NCBI GenBank assembly: GCA_022661535.1
Contig: JAKULF010000009.1
Location: 620,001 to 684,000 of the forward strand
DNA from: Eutypa lata
Taxonomy: Eukaryota > Ascomycota > Sordariomycetes > Xylariales > Diatrypaceae
Reading direction: 5' to 3'
DNA: 64,000 nucleotides
Position 1 is the stretch's first letter; every line of letters starts with the position of its first letter. A model generated the notes under the pieces. That model was not told the DNA's origin. It did not search any database and saw only the letters and a program-made list of their open reading frames with translations. Below, one piece after another: positions 1 through 14,867 of this stretch. The position numbers and the translations under genes were made by a program.

Positions 1-3000
1 AACTTCGAAAATTATTATCGATTTTATAATTATAATATATATTTATTATATATAAACGACTTTATATTTTAATATTAACGTTATTAATTTAATTAAAATT
101 AATTATTATATTTATAATTTAATTTTAAATTTATTAAAGTATTTGTTTTAAATTAATTAATTATTTATTTATATTTTTAAAAAGTAAAAGTTTTATTATA
201 ACTTTATTATTACGTTATTAAATTAAATTCGTTATATTAATATTACTTTATAACGAATTAAATATATTAAAACGCTTTTTTTTAAATTAAATTATATATT
301 ATATATATTTATTTATATTTTATAAATTATTTATATTTTTTTAAATCGTTTATAAAATCGATATTAAAAAGTATTAAATATATTACGAAATTAACGTATA
401 AAGTATTAATATATAAAATAAATAATATAAAAAATAAAAATAATTTTTAAAAAATATTAATTTAAATAAAAATTAACTTTATCGTTTTATTATTAAAGTA
501 TAATCGCGTCGTTTTTTTTAATAATTTCGTAATTATATTAATAATTATATTAAAATGTTTTTTTTTAAAACGTATATAATAATCTTTTATAATTTATTTT
601 ATTAAATATTTTAATAAAGTTTAATTATAATAATATAACGATAACGTTACGTATTTATATCGCTTACGTTATATTTATAAATAACCGTATTATTAATTTT
701 ATAAAACGTTTTTTTTATTAAAAATTTATACTTTTTCGTTATAATTATAAAACGATTAATAATAATTATTTTTATAACTTTATTTATTACGTTTAATAAT
801 AATATAAAACGTTATTTTTTAATATATATATATATTTTTTTTTATTTCTTTTAAAAATTATTATTATAATAATAACGTAAAAACGTTTTAAAAAATAACT
901 TAATATAAAATTAATAAATATTAATTTCGTTAATGCTTTATATAAAAATAATTTATATATTTTAAAAAAGTCGTTTAAAATTAAATTTAAATTTAATAAT
1001 TTTTATAAAATTTTATTTATATTATATTTTCGATATTTTTTTATATTATTTTTACGTTAATTATATATTATAATCGTTATTTTATCGTTATTAAATATTA
1101 TTATTTTAATATATTTATAAAGTTCGTTAATAAATTTAAAAAAGCTTTATTCGTTAATATTTTTACTTTTTCGTTATATATTTACGTCGTAAATATTACG
1201 TTATCGTTTCGAATTAAGTTTAATATTTTTATATTCGTTTATAATAAATTATTATATAACTTTATTTATTTTTTTAACTTTTATAAATTTTTTATATTAT
1301 TAAATACTTTAATTAATACGCATTATTAACTTCGTTTTTACGCTTTATAAATTTTTTTATTTTATTTTTTTATCGTTTAATTATAATAATTTTACGTTAA
1401 ATTTAATAACGTTATTACGTAATTTCGTTATAATTACGTATATTTAATAATTATTTTCTTTATTTCTTTATATTATTAATTATAACTTTTTTTAATATTT
1501 AACGTTTTTTTAAATATTAATTTATTTATTATTATTATTAATATTAATATAATTTTATTTATTATTTTTTTTATTTTTTCTTAACGTTATTAATACGTTT
1601 TCGCTTCGAAAACGATTTCTTACTTTAATTATTACGATTTATTTATTTATTTATATTTAATTTTATTTTTTTAATTTTTTTTTATTATATATTCGTTATT
1701 AATTCTATACGTATAAATTACGATACGTAATTTAAATCGTATTAATTTATTTTTTTTTCGAAAATTCTTTTTTAACTTTTTATAATTTACGTTGAATTAA
1801 TTATATTTAATTATTTTATTTTTTATTTAATATATTATTTCGCTTTTAAATATTATAAATATAAAGTATTATTATTATATAAACGTTAATAAATCGTTAT
1901 ATTTAAACGTAACTTTATTTAATCTTTTTTATAATAAATAATAAAAATTAAAGTTTTTTACGAAAACGTTACGACTTTATAATTATAACGTTATTATATT
2001 ACGATTAATAAAATTATTTTATTTTTTTATATTTTTTATTAAAAAAGCATTTATTAATTAAATTATAATAACTTTTAAAAAAAAAATAATATTAATTTTT
2101 ATTTTATTTTAACTTTAACGTTATAAATATATAATATTTATTAATATAAAAAACAACTTTATTATTATATTTATATATTAATTAATATTTTTTTTTTTAA
2201 AATAATATTTTTTTTTATCGTTATATTTTATAACGATTTTTATATCGTTATTACGTTATATTTATTATTATCGTTTAACGTTAATATTTAATTTATTTTT
2301 TTATACGTTTTAATATATAATTTTTATTATAAATTAATATTATTTATTACGTTTTATATTAATTTTTTAAATATTTTATATATAAAATAATAACGTTTTA
2401 ATTTTTTATCGTTTTATTATATAATTTTATTTTTAAATTATTTTTATATTAAAATTAATTTATACGCTTTTTAAAAACGTTATATAATATTTTATTTTAA
2501 ATTATTTTAATTTAATTATATAAATTATTTTAAAAAAAATATATATTATAATCGTTACGTTATTATTTAACGATTTTATTATTATATTTATTATTTATAT
2601 AATTTTTTAAATATTTCTTTTTATAATTTAAAAAATTAATTTATTATTTTAATAATAGCTTTTCGTATATCTTTAATTAATATAATAATTTACGTTTTCG
2701 TTATAATTTTAAATTAATATTTTAACTTTATTAATAAAATAATATTCGTTTAAGTTTTTTTTTATTATTTTATATATTTTTAAAATAATTTAAAAATCGT
2801 TTATTATTATTAACTTTATATCGTTTTTGCAAAAGTATTATAATTACGTCGTTAATGTATTAATAATACATAATTTAATTATTTCGTTTATAACGGTTTT
2901 TATTTAAATTAATTTTATTAAATTAATTAAATTATATATTCTTTATTTATTTATTTTTTCGTTATTTCTTTTTAATACTTTATTATTATTATTTAAACGT

Positions 3001-3224
3001 TATATATTTAAGTATATATTTAAATGATATTTATTTTATATAATATTAAAAGCATATTTATTTATTATTATTAATAATTCTTTTATTACGTATTTATTTT
3101 TTAATTATTATAAAAGTATTATTAAAGTAAAACGATATTATAAATTTCGATTTTAATATTAAAAGATAAATCTTATTATTATATAATTAAAAAGTTTAAT
3201 TAAAAGAATTTTTAATTTATAAAA
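1..3224 (+). repeat. RIP-degraded long element, copy 1 (5' part outside window)
   Basis: This is the forward copy of the element also found at 14,868-19,705 (reversed) and 20,497-25,232 (forward). Its first base corresponds to about 21,549 of copy 3, so roughly 1 kb of its left end lies before the window. Relative to copy 3 it lacks about 570 bp (near 2,540) and carries about 160 bp (about 1,300-1,470) that copy 3 has lost. It ends at the shared terminal segment near 3,224. The element class cannot be read from the mutated sequence, and I saw no obvious long terminal repeats. Confidence 0.7.
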
Positions 3225-6200
3225 ATTATAATAATTAACGTAAGTAATAATAATTATAAATAATTATAATTTTAATCGAAGATTATTTTATATTAAGTTT
3301 AAATTACGAAATTACATTATTAATATACGTAAGTAATTATGTAATTAAATAATCATTAAATATATAAAAATATATATTTATTAAAAAAAACGCTTCGAAT
3401 TAATTAATTTTTAATTATAAATTTATTTAATCTTTTATATTTAATTTTAATTAAATGTATTTATTTTAAAAAAACTATATATAATTTATAATCGTAATTA
3501 ATTAAATATATTCTTTTTTCTTAATTTATATATTTAACTTTTTTTAATTTAATTTTATAAACTTATAAACTTATAAACTTATAAAGTAATTTATAAATCT
3601 TTAAACTTTTAAACTTATAACTTATAAATTTAAATAACTTAAGTAATATTATATTAATTATTTATTTAATTATTAACTTCTTAAGTTTTAATTTAAATAA
3701 TAATAACTTTAATTATTTACTTTTAAAATTAATTATATATAAATAAATAAAATATAAATGTTTAATATAATAAGCTTATAATATAATAATTAAATTTATA
3801 AATATTATAATTATAATTTAAAGCTTTTAAGTTTAAATTTTATTTAATAAAATATAAAATTAAATAACTTATTTTATAAACTTATAACTTATAAACTTAT
3901 AAACTTATAATTTATAAATTTATAAAAATTAAATATATAAAAAAAGCGTTATAATTTAAAAATAAATCGTAATCGTAATATAAAACTTAATTATAAAATA
4001 ACCTTTAATTAATTTTAATAATTTAATCGCTTTATATATATATAACTTTAAATTCGAATTTTAAAAAATAAAAGGTTTTTTAAAGATTAAGTTAATTACA
4101 TTAACTTTTACTTCGTAAAAAAAATCTTTCGTTTAAAAAAAAAACCGATTTTCGTAATTTACTTATAAACGAAAAGCTGTATTATTTTTTTTAAACGTAA
4201 CGATTAAAAAAAATTTTAATTATAAGTTTAAAAATTATAAATAATAATAATTAAATAATTTATAAATTTATTTTATAACGTATAAATAATTATAATAATT
4301 ATATAATAATAATAATTATAAAAGTTATAATAATTAATAAAAATTATAATAATTAATAAAAGTTATAATAATTATACGATAATAATATTTAAATAATTAA
4401 TAAACTTATTTTATATTATAACTTTTAACTTTATAATTAATTTATAATTATATATAAATAATTATAATAATTATAAATAATTATAATAATTAATAAAAGT
4501 AATAATAATTATATAAAAATAAAAAAAATTTATAAATTTATTTTATAATTTATATTTAAAGCTTTAATTATTTATAAATTTAACGGTTTTAAACTTATAA
4601 CTTATAAACGTATTAGTTACTTATAAGTTATCTTTTAAATTTAATTATTAATTACTTTATAAACTTATAAACTTATAATTATATATAAATAATTATAATT
4701 ATAATAATTATATAAAAATAACTTATAAACTTATAAACTTAAAGCTTTAATTATTTAAGAACTTTTTTTAAAGTAATATAATTAAATAATAATAACTTTA
4801 ATTATTTATTTAACTTTTAATTAACTAGCTCGGTTATAAGTAAATTAAAATTAAGTATAAACGCAAAAGTAATTATATATATAAAGATAAAGTATAAGGT
4901 TTTTATATAATAATTAATATTATTTATAATATAAAAAACGTATAATATAATAATTAAATTTATAAAATCCGTAATACATAATAATAATTTTATAAAACTT
5001 AAAGTTTAAATTTTATATAACGTAAAAAAAAAAGTAATTATTATCGTTTTTACTTTTAAATAATTTATACGAATTTAATTTTTAACTTTAAATTTAAATT
5101 AATTTATTATAATTAATTTAAAGTTAAAAATTAAAGGCGTATTTTATTATAAATATTATTATTTACGCATATAAAATATAACTTTTAAATTAATAAATAT
5201 TATTATTTATAAAGTAAAACTTTATTAATTTTAAAAGTTAAAAAAAGGTTTTCGAAATTTACGAAAAGTTATATTTTTTACATTATAATAATTAATAAAA
5301 TTTTAACTTTAATTTTTAAATATAATATTATATATTTAAAATAAATTTATATATTTAAACCTTTAAATAATATTCTTTTATTTCTTTTTTATATTATAAT
5401 AAAATTAATTATTTATATAAAATTAAATAAAAAATTTATATATAATAATTAATATAAAAGATTTATAATATAATAATTAAATTTATAAAATTTATAAAGC
5501 GTAAAATTTTAATTTTAATTTATAATAAAAAACTTTAAATTATTATAATATTTAATTTATTATAAAAGTTATAAATAAAAGTAAATATTATAATAATTTA
5601 AATAGTTTTATTATTATTAATTACTTTTAAATTTAATTAAATCTTTTAATTAACTCTTTTTAATTTTAATATTAAAAACGAGCTTTTAAAGCTTATAAAA
5701 AGTTATATCTTTTTATATTATAACGGTTAATAAAATCTTAATAATAATAATAATAATAAAAGTTTAATACTTTATAAAGTTTATTTAAATAATTATTTAA
5801 TTTATATATTATTATTAATTATTATATTATTAACAATATTACGTTTAAAATTTTTATTATATAAATTTATTTTAACGATTTATTTATAAATAATTAAAAT
5901 AATAACGTTTTAAATTTAATTATATAATATTAATTTTAAATAATCTTATTTAAAAATAATTAATATTATATTAATAAAATATTAATTATAAAAATATTTA
6001 AATAAAATAATTTTAATATATAAAATGTTTTTAATATTAATTTTAAAAAGATTTTTTTAAATTAAAATTATAATAATAATATATATTTTTCATTTATATA
6101 ATATTATTATAATTTATTTAAACGTTTTAAAAATATAAAGATTTTAATTTTATTAAATTAAATTAAATATTTTTTAAATAGTTTTTATATTTCTTTAAAT

Positions 6201-7290
6201 CTTTAATAATATTAAATTTATTAAATATATAAAATATAAATTAATTAAAAGATAAATTTAATATATAAAATAAAATATTAAATTAAACATTTTAATTAAT
6301 TATATTATAATTTATTATTATTATTATTAAAGATTATAAAAGTTTAAAATTAATAAAATAAAAATAATTTTTTTATTATTTTAATTTATTTTATATTTTA
6401 ATTTATATTTTTATTTAAATAATTTTAAATAAAATATTAAAAGAAATTATATAATTAATAAATTATAAACCTTTTAATATTTTCTTTAATATTAAAAGAT
6501 TTATAAATAATATAAAATAATATAAAAAATAAATTATATTAAAACTTAACGTTTTAAAATATTTTTAATTAATTATAACTTTATAATAAATAAACGATTA
6601 ATATTATTTAAAAAGAAATTTAAAATGATAATATTAATTAAAATATATTATAAATTAATAATTAAATATTATAAAAAAATCAAAATTATAAAATTAATAA
6701 TAATTTAATATTAATGTTTAAAATAAATATTTAATATATAAAAATTTATAAATAATTATTATTATAAAATAAAAAAATATTAATTAATAAAACGTTTAAA
6801 ATATTATATTCTTTATTTAAAAATAAATTTTAATATAATAAGATTTTAATATTTATTAATTAATAAAATATAAAAAATTAAAATATGTTTTATAATTAAT
6901 TTAAAATTATTAAAAACGTTAATTTTATATTTTATAATAACGTTTTAATTTTATTATATTATTTTAATTAATCATTAAAGCTTTTAATTTTTATAATTTT
7001 TATAAATAAATATATTAATTAAAAATAACGTTTATTTATAATATTATTTATTATTAATTATATATAAATTAAATTAATTTATAAATTAAATAATTTTTAT
7101 TTTACGAAATAAAATATAAAAAATTAAAACTTTTAAAAATATATTAATTAAAAAAAATTAAATTAATAAAAAATAAAAATTATAATAAAATTATATAAAT
7201 ATTTTAAAAAATATATATAAACTTTAAATAAAAAAAATAAATAAATAAATTTATAAATAAATTAATAAATAAATTTTTTTTTATCGTTTC
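3225..7290. repeat. RIP-degraded repeats including left arm of a large inverted repeat
   Basis: Roughly 4,000-5,300 is the left arm of an inverted repeat whose partner is at about 7,290-8,800. The match is clear in the block around 4,315-4,560 and again over 4,800-5,290. A diverged direct copy of part of the arm lies at about 5,430-5,730, and a weaker one near 3,750-3,860. The stretch 5,800-7,250 between the arms is AT-rich with no recognisable relic. No gene is supported. Confidence 0.55.
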
Positions 7291-8800
7291 GATAAAACGA
7301 AAATACGGCTTTACGTTTATAAATAAACTTTAAGAACTTTTTTTTTAACTTTTAAACGAAAAAGTTTTATTTTATAAATAATAACATTCGTTAATTTTAA
7401 AGTTATATTTTATATACGTAAATAATAACATTTATAATAAAATACGCCTTTAATTTTTAACTTCGAATTAATTATAACAAGTTAATTTAAATTTAAAATC
7501 GAAAACTAAATTCGTATAAAAATATTCGAAAATATAAAAAAAAATAATTACTTTTTTTTTTTTTTTACATTATACGAAATTTAAACATTAAGCTTTATAA
7601 AATTATTATTACGTATTAATACGGATTTTATAAATTTAATTATTATATTATAAGCTTTTTATATTACGAGTTATATTAATTATTATATAAAAATCTTATA
7701 TTTTATTTTTATATATATAATTAATTTTACGTTTATACGTAAGTTTAATCGACTTATAACCGAGTTAATTAATTAAAAAATAAATAATTAATTAAAGTTA
7801 TTATTATTTATTTATATTACTTAATTACATTACTTTAAAGAAATCTTTAAATAATTAAAATGTTAAATTTATAAATTTATAAATTATTTTTATATAATTA
7901 TTATAATTATTTATAATTATAATTATTTATATATAATTATAAATTTATAAATTTATAAAATAATTAATAATTAAATTCGAAAAGTAACTTATAAATAATT
8001 AATAAGTTTATAAATTATAAGTTTAAAAGTTTTAAATTTATAAATAATTAAAAATTTAAATATAAATTATAAAATAAATCTTTAAGTTATTATAATTATC
8101 GTTAATTATTATAATTATTTATAATTATTATAATTAATTATATATAATTATAAATTAATTATAAAGTTAAAAGTTATAATATAAAATAAGTTTATTAATT
8201 ATTTAATTATTATTATCGTATAATTATTATAATTTACGTTAATTATTATAACTCGAATTAATTATTATAACTCGAGTTAATTATTATAATTTAAGTTAAT
8301 TATTATAACTCGAGTTATTTATTATAACTCGCGTTTATTATTATAATTCGCGTTAATTATTATAGTTTTTATTAATTATTATAACTTTCGTTAATTATTA
8401 TAATCTTTATTAATTATTATAATTTTCGTTAAATATTATAACCTTCGTTAATTATTATAACTTTCGTTAATTATTATAACTTTCGTTAATTATTATTATT
8501 ATATAATTATTATAAATATTTATATTTATAAGTTTAAAAGTTATAAATTTATATATTATAAAATAAGTTTAAAAATTATAAATTTATACGTTATAAAATA
8601 AGTTTATAAGTTATTTAATTATTATTATTTATAACTTTTAAACTTAAAATTATTTATATATAATTATAAATTAATTATAAAATAAGTTTATAAATTTATA
8701 AGTTTAAAAGTTATAAATTTATAAATTATAAATTTAAAAGTTATAAAATAAATTTATAAAATAAATTTATAAAGTAAATTTATAAGTTATAAAGTAAATT
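7290..8800. repeat. Right arm of the large inverted repeat
   Basis: Its reverse complement follows about 4,000-5,300 closely, including an uncommon motif (a ctcggttataag block at 4,829 against its complement near 7,755) and the block just inside the 19-bp array. Both arms carry RIP-type mutations, so the duplication predates or coincided with RIP. The arms differ in length chiefly because the 19-bp array is much longer here. Confidence 0.6.
8215..8500 (+). repeat. 19-bp tandem repeat array
   Basis: About fourteen to fifteen head-to-tail degenerate copies of a 19-bp unit (ttaattattataactttcg and variants ending in actcgag, actcgcg or atcttta) run without spacers. The matching place in the left arm of the inverted repeat (about 4,315-4,375) has only about three units. 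The absence of spacers and the AT-rich unit rule out a CRISPR array. Confidence 0.75.
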
Positions 8801-8962
8801 TATAAATTATAAATTTAAAATTTATAAAATAAATTTATAAATTATAAATTTAAAAGTTATAAAATAAATTTATAAAATAAATTTATAAAGTAAATTTATA
8901 AGTTATAAAGTAAATTTATAAATTATAAATTTAAAATTTATAAAATAAATTTATAAATTATA
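8731..8962 (+). repeat. 116-bp tandem duplication
   Basis: Two adjacent copies of a roughly 116-bp unit (about 8,731-8,846 and 8,847-8,962) appear identical or nearly so over their length, inside DNA otherwise full of point differences between repeats. The unit itself consists of short aatttataa-type words. Confidence 0.65.
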
Positions 8963-9062
8963 AATTAAAAAATTATAAAATAAATTTATAAGTTTATAAA
9001 TTTATAAGTTTAAAAGTTATATAATTAAAAATTATAAATTATAAATAATTAAAGTTAAATAA

Positions 9063-10738
9063 CTTATAAAACTTAAATAAGATATTTAATTAAAAAATTA
9101 AATCTTTTTTAAAATTAATTAAATTTTTAACGTTATTTTAATTTTAAATTAAAAGTTATTAATTAAATTTTAATTTATTTAAGTTTTTTATTAATTTAAA
9201 TTCGATTAATTATAAAAAAGTATTTTTTATTAATTATTAAAAAGTATTAATTTTATTTTTATTTCGAATTTTACGATTAATTTTCGAAAAACTTAAAATA
9301 AAAATATCTTTTAAATATAATAATTATATTTTAATTTTTATTTAAAATAATAATATTTATATAATTAAAAAAAATTTATTAATTATTTTTATAATAAATT
9401 AAATTTTTTAATAATACGAAATTATTTTAAAATTTTAAATATTATAAATAATTTATATTTATTAATAAATAAAATAATAATATTATAATTTAAATAATAA
9501 TTATTTTATATAATATATTAAAAAAAATATTTAAAAGTTTTAAAATTATAAATTATAAATAAATAAATTATTTTATTATTATTTATATTTAAAAATTAAA
9601 AATTTATATATATAAAATAATTATAATTATATAAAATTAATATTAATAAATTATATTTAATTATAATTATATTAATAATATAAAAATAATAATTAATAAA
9701 AAAATAAAACGATATTTATTAATAAAATAAAAATTAATAATTTAAATTTAAAATAATTATAAAACTTTTTTATAATATTATTATTAAATAAAATAATAAT
9801 AATATATATTTAAATTAAATTAATTTCTTTTTAAAATAATTATTAATAATTAATTAATTAATAATAATAATTAAAAAATATAAAAAACCTTTTTGTAATA
9901 CTTATTATAAAATTAAATTATTAAAAAATAATAAAAATTAATTTATATATATTAATTAAATTAAAATTATTAACGTTATTATTTTTAATATTAAAAAGCT
10001 CGTTAATAATTATAATATATTTTAATAAAAAGTACGAAAATATATTATATTTTAAATAAAACGTATAAATATTATAATATTAATTAATAAACGAATTTAT
10101 AAATAAAGTTTTAATTTATTAAATAAAATTTAATAAAATAATTAATATTAAATTACGTTATTAAATTTAACGAATTATTATATATATAATGTTTTTAAAT
10201 TTATTTATATAATGTTTTATTTTTATAATTATACGTTATTTACTTTAATTATTAATTTTTATATTTATTATACGTAAAAAACATTTTTATATAAAAACGT
10301 ATATATTTATAAATAACTTTTTATAATTAAATTTATATATATTATAATAAATATAATTCGTTATAATAATATATTATAATAACATTATATAAATCGATAT
10401 AATTATTTAATTACGTTATATAAAGTATATTTTAAATAACTTTTATTATAATTAAAGTTATATTTATTTATTTATTTATTTATTTATTAACGTAATTTAT
10501 TATTATTACTTTTAAAATAATTTATATTAAATATTAACTTATTTTATATATTAAGCTTTTTTCGTCGATTATATTTTATATATTTATTAAGTTTAATATA
10601 AAAAGAATACTTATAAATTTTAAAAATTAACGAAAAAAAACTTAATTTAATTTAATAAATTTAAGCTTTTTATATTTTAAAAATAACGTTCTTTTTATAT
10701 AAATCGATTTTAACTTTTACGACGTTTTTTAAATAATT
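9063..10738. other. AT-rich stretch without recognisable gene
   Basis: This is RIP-like, AT-rich sequence with no open frame or structural RNA that I can support. I could not match it convincingly to the other repeat families in the window. Confidence 0.6.
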
Positions 10739-12415
10739 ATTAACATTTAAAATGTAATTAAATATTATTAAAAAACTTAATTTATATTAATTTTTTAAAT
10801 GTAAAAATTTCCACTTAAATAATCGAAATAAATTAACTTATAACTTTATAATTTTATTTATATATAATAAAAACCTTAAAAGCTTATTATTCTTTAATAA
10901 ATAATATATTTACTTTTATTATTACTTTTTATTATATTAATTATTAATATTCTTTTATAATAAAGTAATTATTATTTTAAAATTATTATTATCTTCGTTA
11001 ATATTCTTTCTTTTTTTAAATACTTTTTTATATATCGTAAATTAACTCTTTATATAAATTTAATAATTTAATCGAAATAACATTATCGTTTTTAAAGTTA
11101 CATATATTACTTTTCTTTTTAAATAATCTTTTCGTAAATAATTATATTTATTATAATTATAATAACGTAATTTATTTTAATCGTTTCGATTACATTGTTT
11201 TTTTTTTAAGCTTTATAATTATTATCGTTTTTTTTTTATTTTTTTTTTTAAATCTTTATAACGAAATTATTATATATTTAATTAATCGTTATATTTAATA
11301 TTTATTAAAATATTTCATTAATATATAACTTTTAAATTATAACATTAATATTTTTAATCGAATTAATAAATATTATAAATTATTATTTTAAATTAATTAA
11401 TATTTTAATTTTAATAATATATTAAATTAATCGTTTAAATTTAATAACGTAATTTAAAATTAATTATTTTTTTACATTTTATTTTATATATTATAATTAC
11501 ATTTATAATTTTAACTTTTACTTAATATTATAATTTTTATATAATTTCTTTAAAATTATATATATCTTCGTTTTTTTTTCGATATTTATAATAATAATTA
11601 AAAGGTTATTTTTAATATTATTAATAATAATATTTATAATTTTAACTTTATTAACTTTAATAAACTTATTATTATTATCGTTTTAAAATTCGATATCTTT
11701 TAAAACTATTAAAAAAAAAGTTTTTTATATTTTTTAATTATTATCGCTTTATAATTAATTTTTATCGATTATTTTAAAAATAAAATTAATTTAATTTAAA
11801 TATATAATTAATTTTATTAATTTTTTAATTTCGTTTTTTTATTATCGTTAATCTTTTCGTTAATTAATAATTATTTAATTTAATTTTATAACTTTTTAAC
11901 TTTTTATTTAAATTTCTTTTTCGATGTTATAATAATAACTTTTATTATTAATTAATTTTATTATCGTTTTTAATTATAATTTAAATTAATTTTACTTTAA
12001 CTTTTTTTCGAATTAATTTTACCGTTATTTCGATATTAACTTATATTATTTATTAATTTTTTAATATATAATTTATATTATTAATACTTTAATTTAAAAC
12101 TTAAATTAAGTTTACTTTAATTAAATTAAATTAATAAATTTCGAAAACTTTTTATAATTATCGTTTTAAATATATCGCCGAAAGAAATTATTATTATATT
12201 AACATTTAAAATGTAATTAAATATTATTAAAAAGTTTAATTTATATTAATTTTTTAAATATAAAGATTTTCATTTAAATAATTAAAATAAATTAAATTAT
12301 AACTTTATAACTTTATTTATATATAATAAAAGCTTTAAAAGTTCATTATTTTTTAACAAATAATGCATTTACTTTTATTATTACTTTTTATTATATTAAT
12401 TATTAATAATAATTA
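10739..12415. repeat. Pair of ~220-bp direct repeats flanking ~1.2 kb
   Basis: A segment at about 10,739-10,960 recurs in the same orientation at about 12,200-12,415 with point differences. Both begin near taacatttaaaatgtaat and end near attattaat. The spacing of about 1.46 kb could reflect an old small retroelement with terminal repeats, or simple duplication. The interior is RIP-degraded and has no readable frame. Confidence 0.5.
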
Positions 12416-12589
12416 ATTAATAAATATATATATTAAAATATTAATTAAATTATAATAATTTTAAATAAATAACGATTATAAATATATATATTTTTTTATT
12501 ATAATTTTAATTAAAATTAATTTCTTTAAAATTAAAGTTAAAAAAGTTTTATATATTAAAATTACTTTATTTAAATATTTTTATAATTA

Positions 12590-13090
12590 ATATATTATTA
12601 TTAATATTTCGATTAAAAAAATTATAATATTTTAAATTTTTTATATATAATGTTATTTTTAAATAATTCTTTATAAAATAATTAAAATAATAATAATTAT
12701 ATATTAAAAAAAACATTTAAATAAATTTACATAAATTATTTATTTAAATAATTATTTAATTTATATATTATTATTATTATTTTAATTAAAAAAGTTATAA
12801 TGTTTTAAGCTTTTTTTATATAATATTATTTTTAAACGACTTTTTTCGAAATAATAAAATAATAATAATAATATACGAATTAAATAATTATTAAATAAAT
12901 AATTTATTTAACTTAATTTAAATTTATAAATTTATAAATTTATAAGTTTATAAATTAAAAGATTTTTTTAAATCGTATATTATTATTATTATTTTAATTA
13001 AAATAATTATAATGCTCGAAGTTTTTATTATATTAAATTATATTTATACGGCTTTTTTATAAATAATTAAAACGATAATAATAATATATA
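12590..13090 (+). repeat. Three diverged ~200-bp tandem copies
   Basis: Three blocks starting near 12,600, 12,785 and 12,995 share the order: an attaaaa.ttataatgtt-like start, a t-rich middle, an ataattaaaataataataat-like end. They are diverged tandem copies with a period of about 190-210 bp. Similar words appear near 14,760, suggesting a dispersed family. Confidence 0.4.
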
Positions 13091-14867
13091 TATAAAAAGT
13101 ATATTAAAACGCGTTTATAAATTAATTTTTATAAAGTAATTTTTATAAGGTAATTTATCGGTTTTAATTCGTACGGTTTCGTTTTAAGCTTAAAAAAATA
13201 ATAAAGATTTTTATTTATATATTAATTTATAAATTTAACGTATATAAAATTTTTAATTTATCGAGTTTATTTTAAATTTATTATAAATTATTTTATTTTA
13301 AAACGTAATATTTTATAATATATAACGAATTAAAATTTATTAAATCGATTTAAATTGCCGTAATTTATTATTAATTTTAAAAATTTAATTAATTTAAATT
13401 TAATGCATTAACGTAATATAAAAGATATATATAACGATTTAAAATTTAAAGCAAATAATAATGAGAATAATTAAATAATAATAATTTAATAACGTTAATT
13501 AAATAACAATTAACATATAATTATATAAGTAAAACATTACGTAAATAAATTTAAAAGTATTACGTAAATAAAAACTTTTTAAATTTATACGTTTATTTTA
13601 ATATATTAAAAAAATTAAATTATTAATTAATTTTAATTAATAATTTATTATATTAATTTAATTTTAAACGATAAAATTTAAAAGATTATATAATAATTTT
13701 AAATTAAAACAAGGTTTTATTAAATATTTAATATAACGATAAATTAAATATATAATAATTTAATTATTAAATTTTAAAATAAAAAATATAAAAAAATAAT
13801 TATAATTATAATATATATAATAATATTTAAAACGATAAATTAAGTTAAAAGATCGTTAATTATTTTATTATATTAATAATAAATATAATTATAAAATATT
13901 AAATTATTTATAAAAAACGAAAATAATATATTTATAAAGGAAATAATTATTTTAATTAAATTATAAAGTTTATATAAAGGTATAATTTATAAAATATAAA
14001 AGCGTTTTAAAAGTATAAAATATAAAATATAAAATAACGTTAAAAACGTTTATAATATTTTTTTTTAATAATTATAAAAGTTTATTAATAAATTAAATAT
14101 TAATATTATAATTTAAATAATAATTATTATAAAAAATAAATCTTTAAAAGTTTTAAATTTATATTATTAAAAATAAATATTATTATATAAAATTAATATT
14201 AAAATATTATATTTTAAAGTTTAATGATATTAATTATAACTTTTAATTTTAAAAAAAACATTTTAAATCTTTTATATAAATTAATTATAAAAGTATTTTA
14301 ATAATAATTTATTTAAATAATTATTAAATAATTTTAAAAGTAAAAGATATAAATAATTAATAAATCTTTATTAACGTAAGTATTTAAAATAAAAGGTTAT
14401 AATATTAAATATAATAAAAGATTTAAATATATAAAATTATTTAAATGATTAAATAATTAATAATTAAGTACGAAAATAAATAAATATAAATGTTTATATA
14501 AAAATAATTTTATATTTATAATTTAATTTATAAAAATAAATAAAAATAAAAATTAATTATTATATTATATATATAATATATTTTAAAGAAATTAAATAAT
14601 TAAATTAAAAGTTTATAATTAAATAAAGTTTTACATTATAAATATTTAATAATTTTAATTTAATAATAAAGTTTAATAAAATTAAAAATAATTTTTATTA
14701 TTTAAAAAACGTTTTAAATTTTAATTTTAATTAAATTTAATTAATTAAAATTCTTTTTTATATAATTTAAAACGAAAGGTTTATAATAAAAGTAATAATA
14801 ATATAATATATATATAAAGAATTATTATTTATATAATGCTTTTAAATTTAATTATATAAAATTAAAA
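13090..14867. other. AT-rich stretch without recognisable gene
   Basis: This is RIP-like sequence between the diverged tandem copies and the reversed copy of the long element. I see no gene, RNA gene or well-defined repeat border in it. Confidence 0.6.

Noticed and set aside
8215..8500. CRISPR-like regular repeats
   Set aside because: The 19-bp units abut without spacers in a fungal nuclear repeat block; this is a minisatellite.
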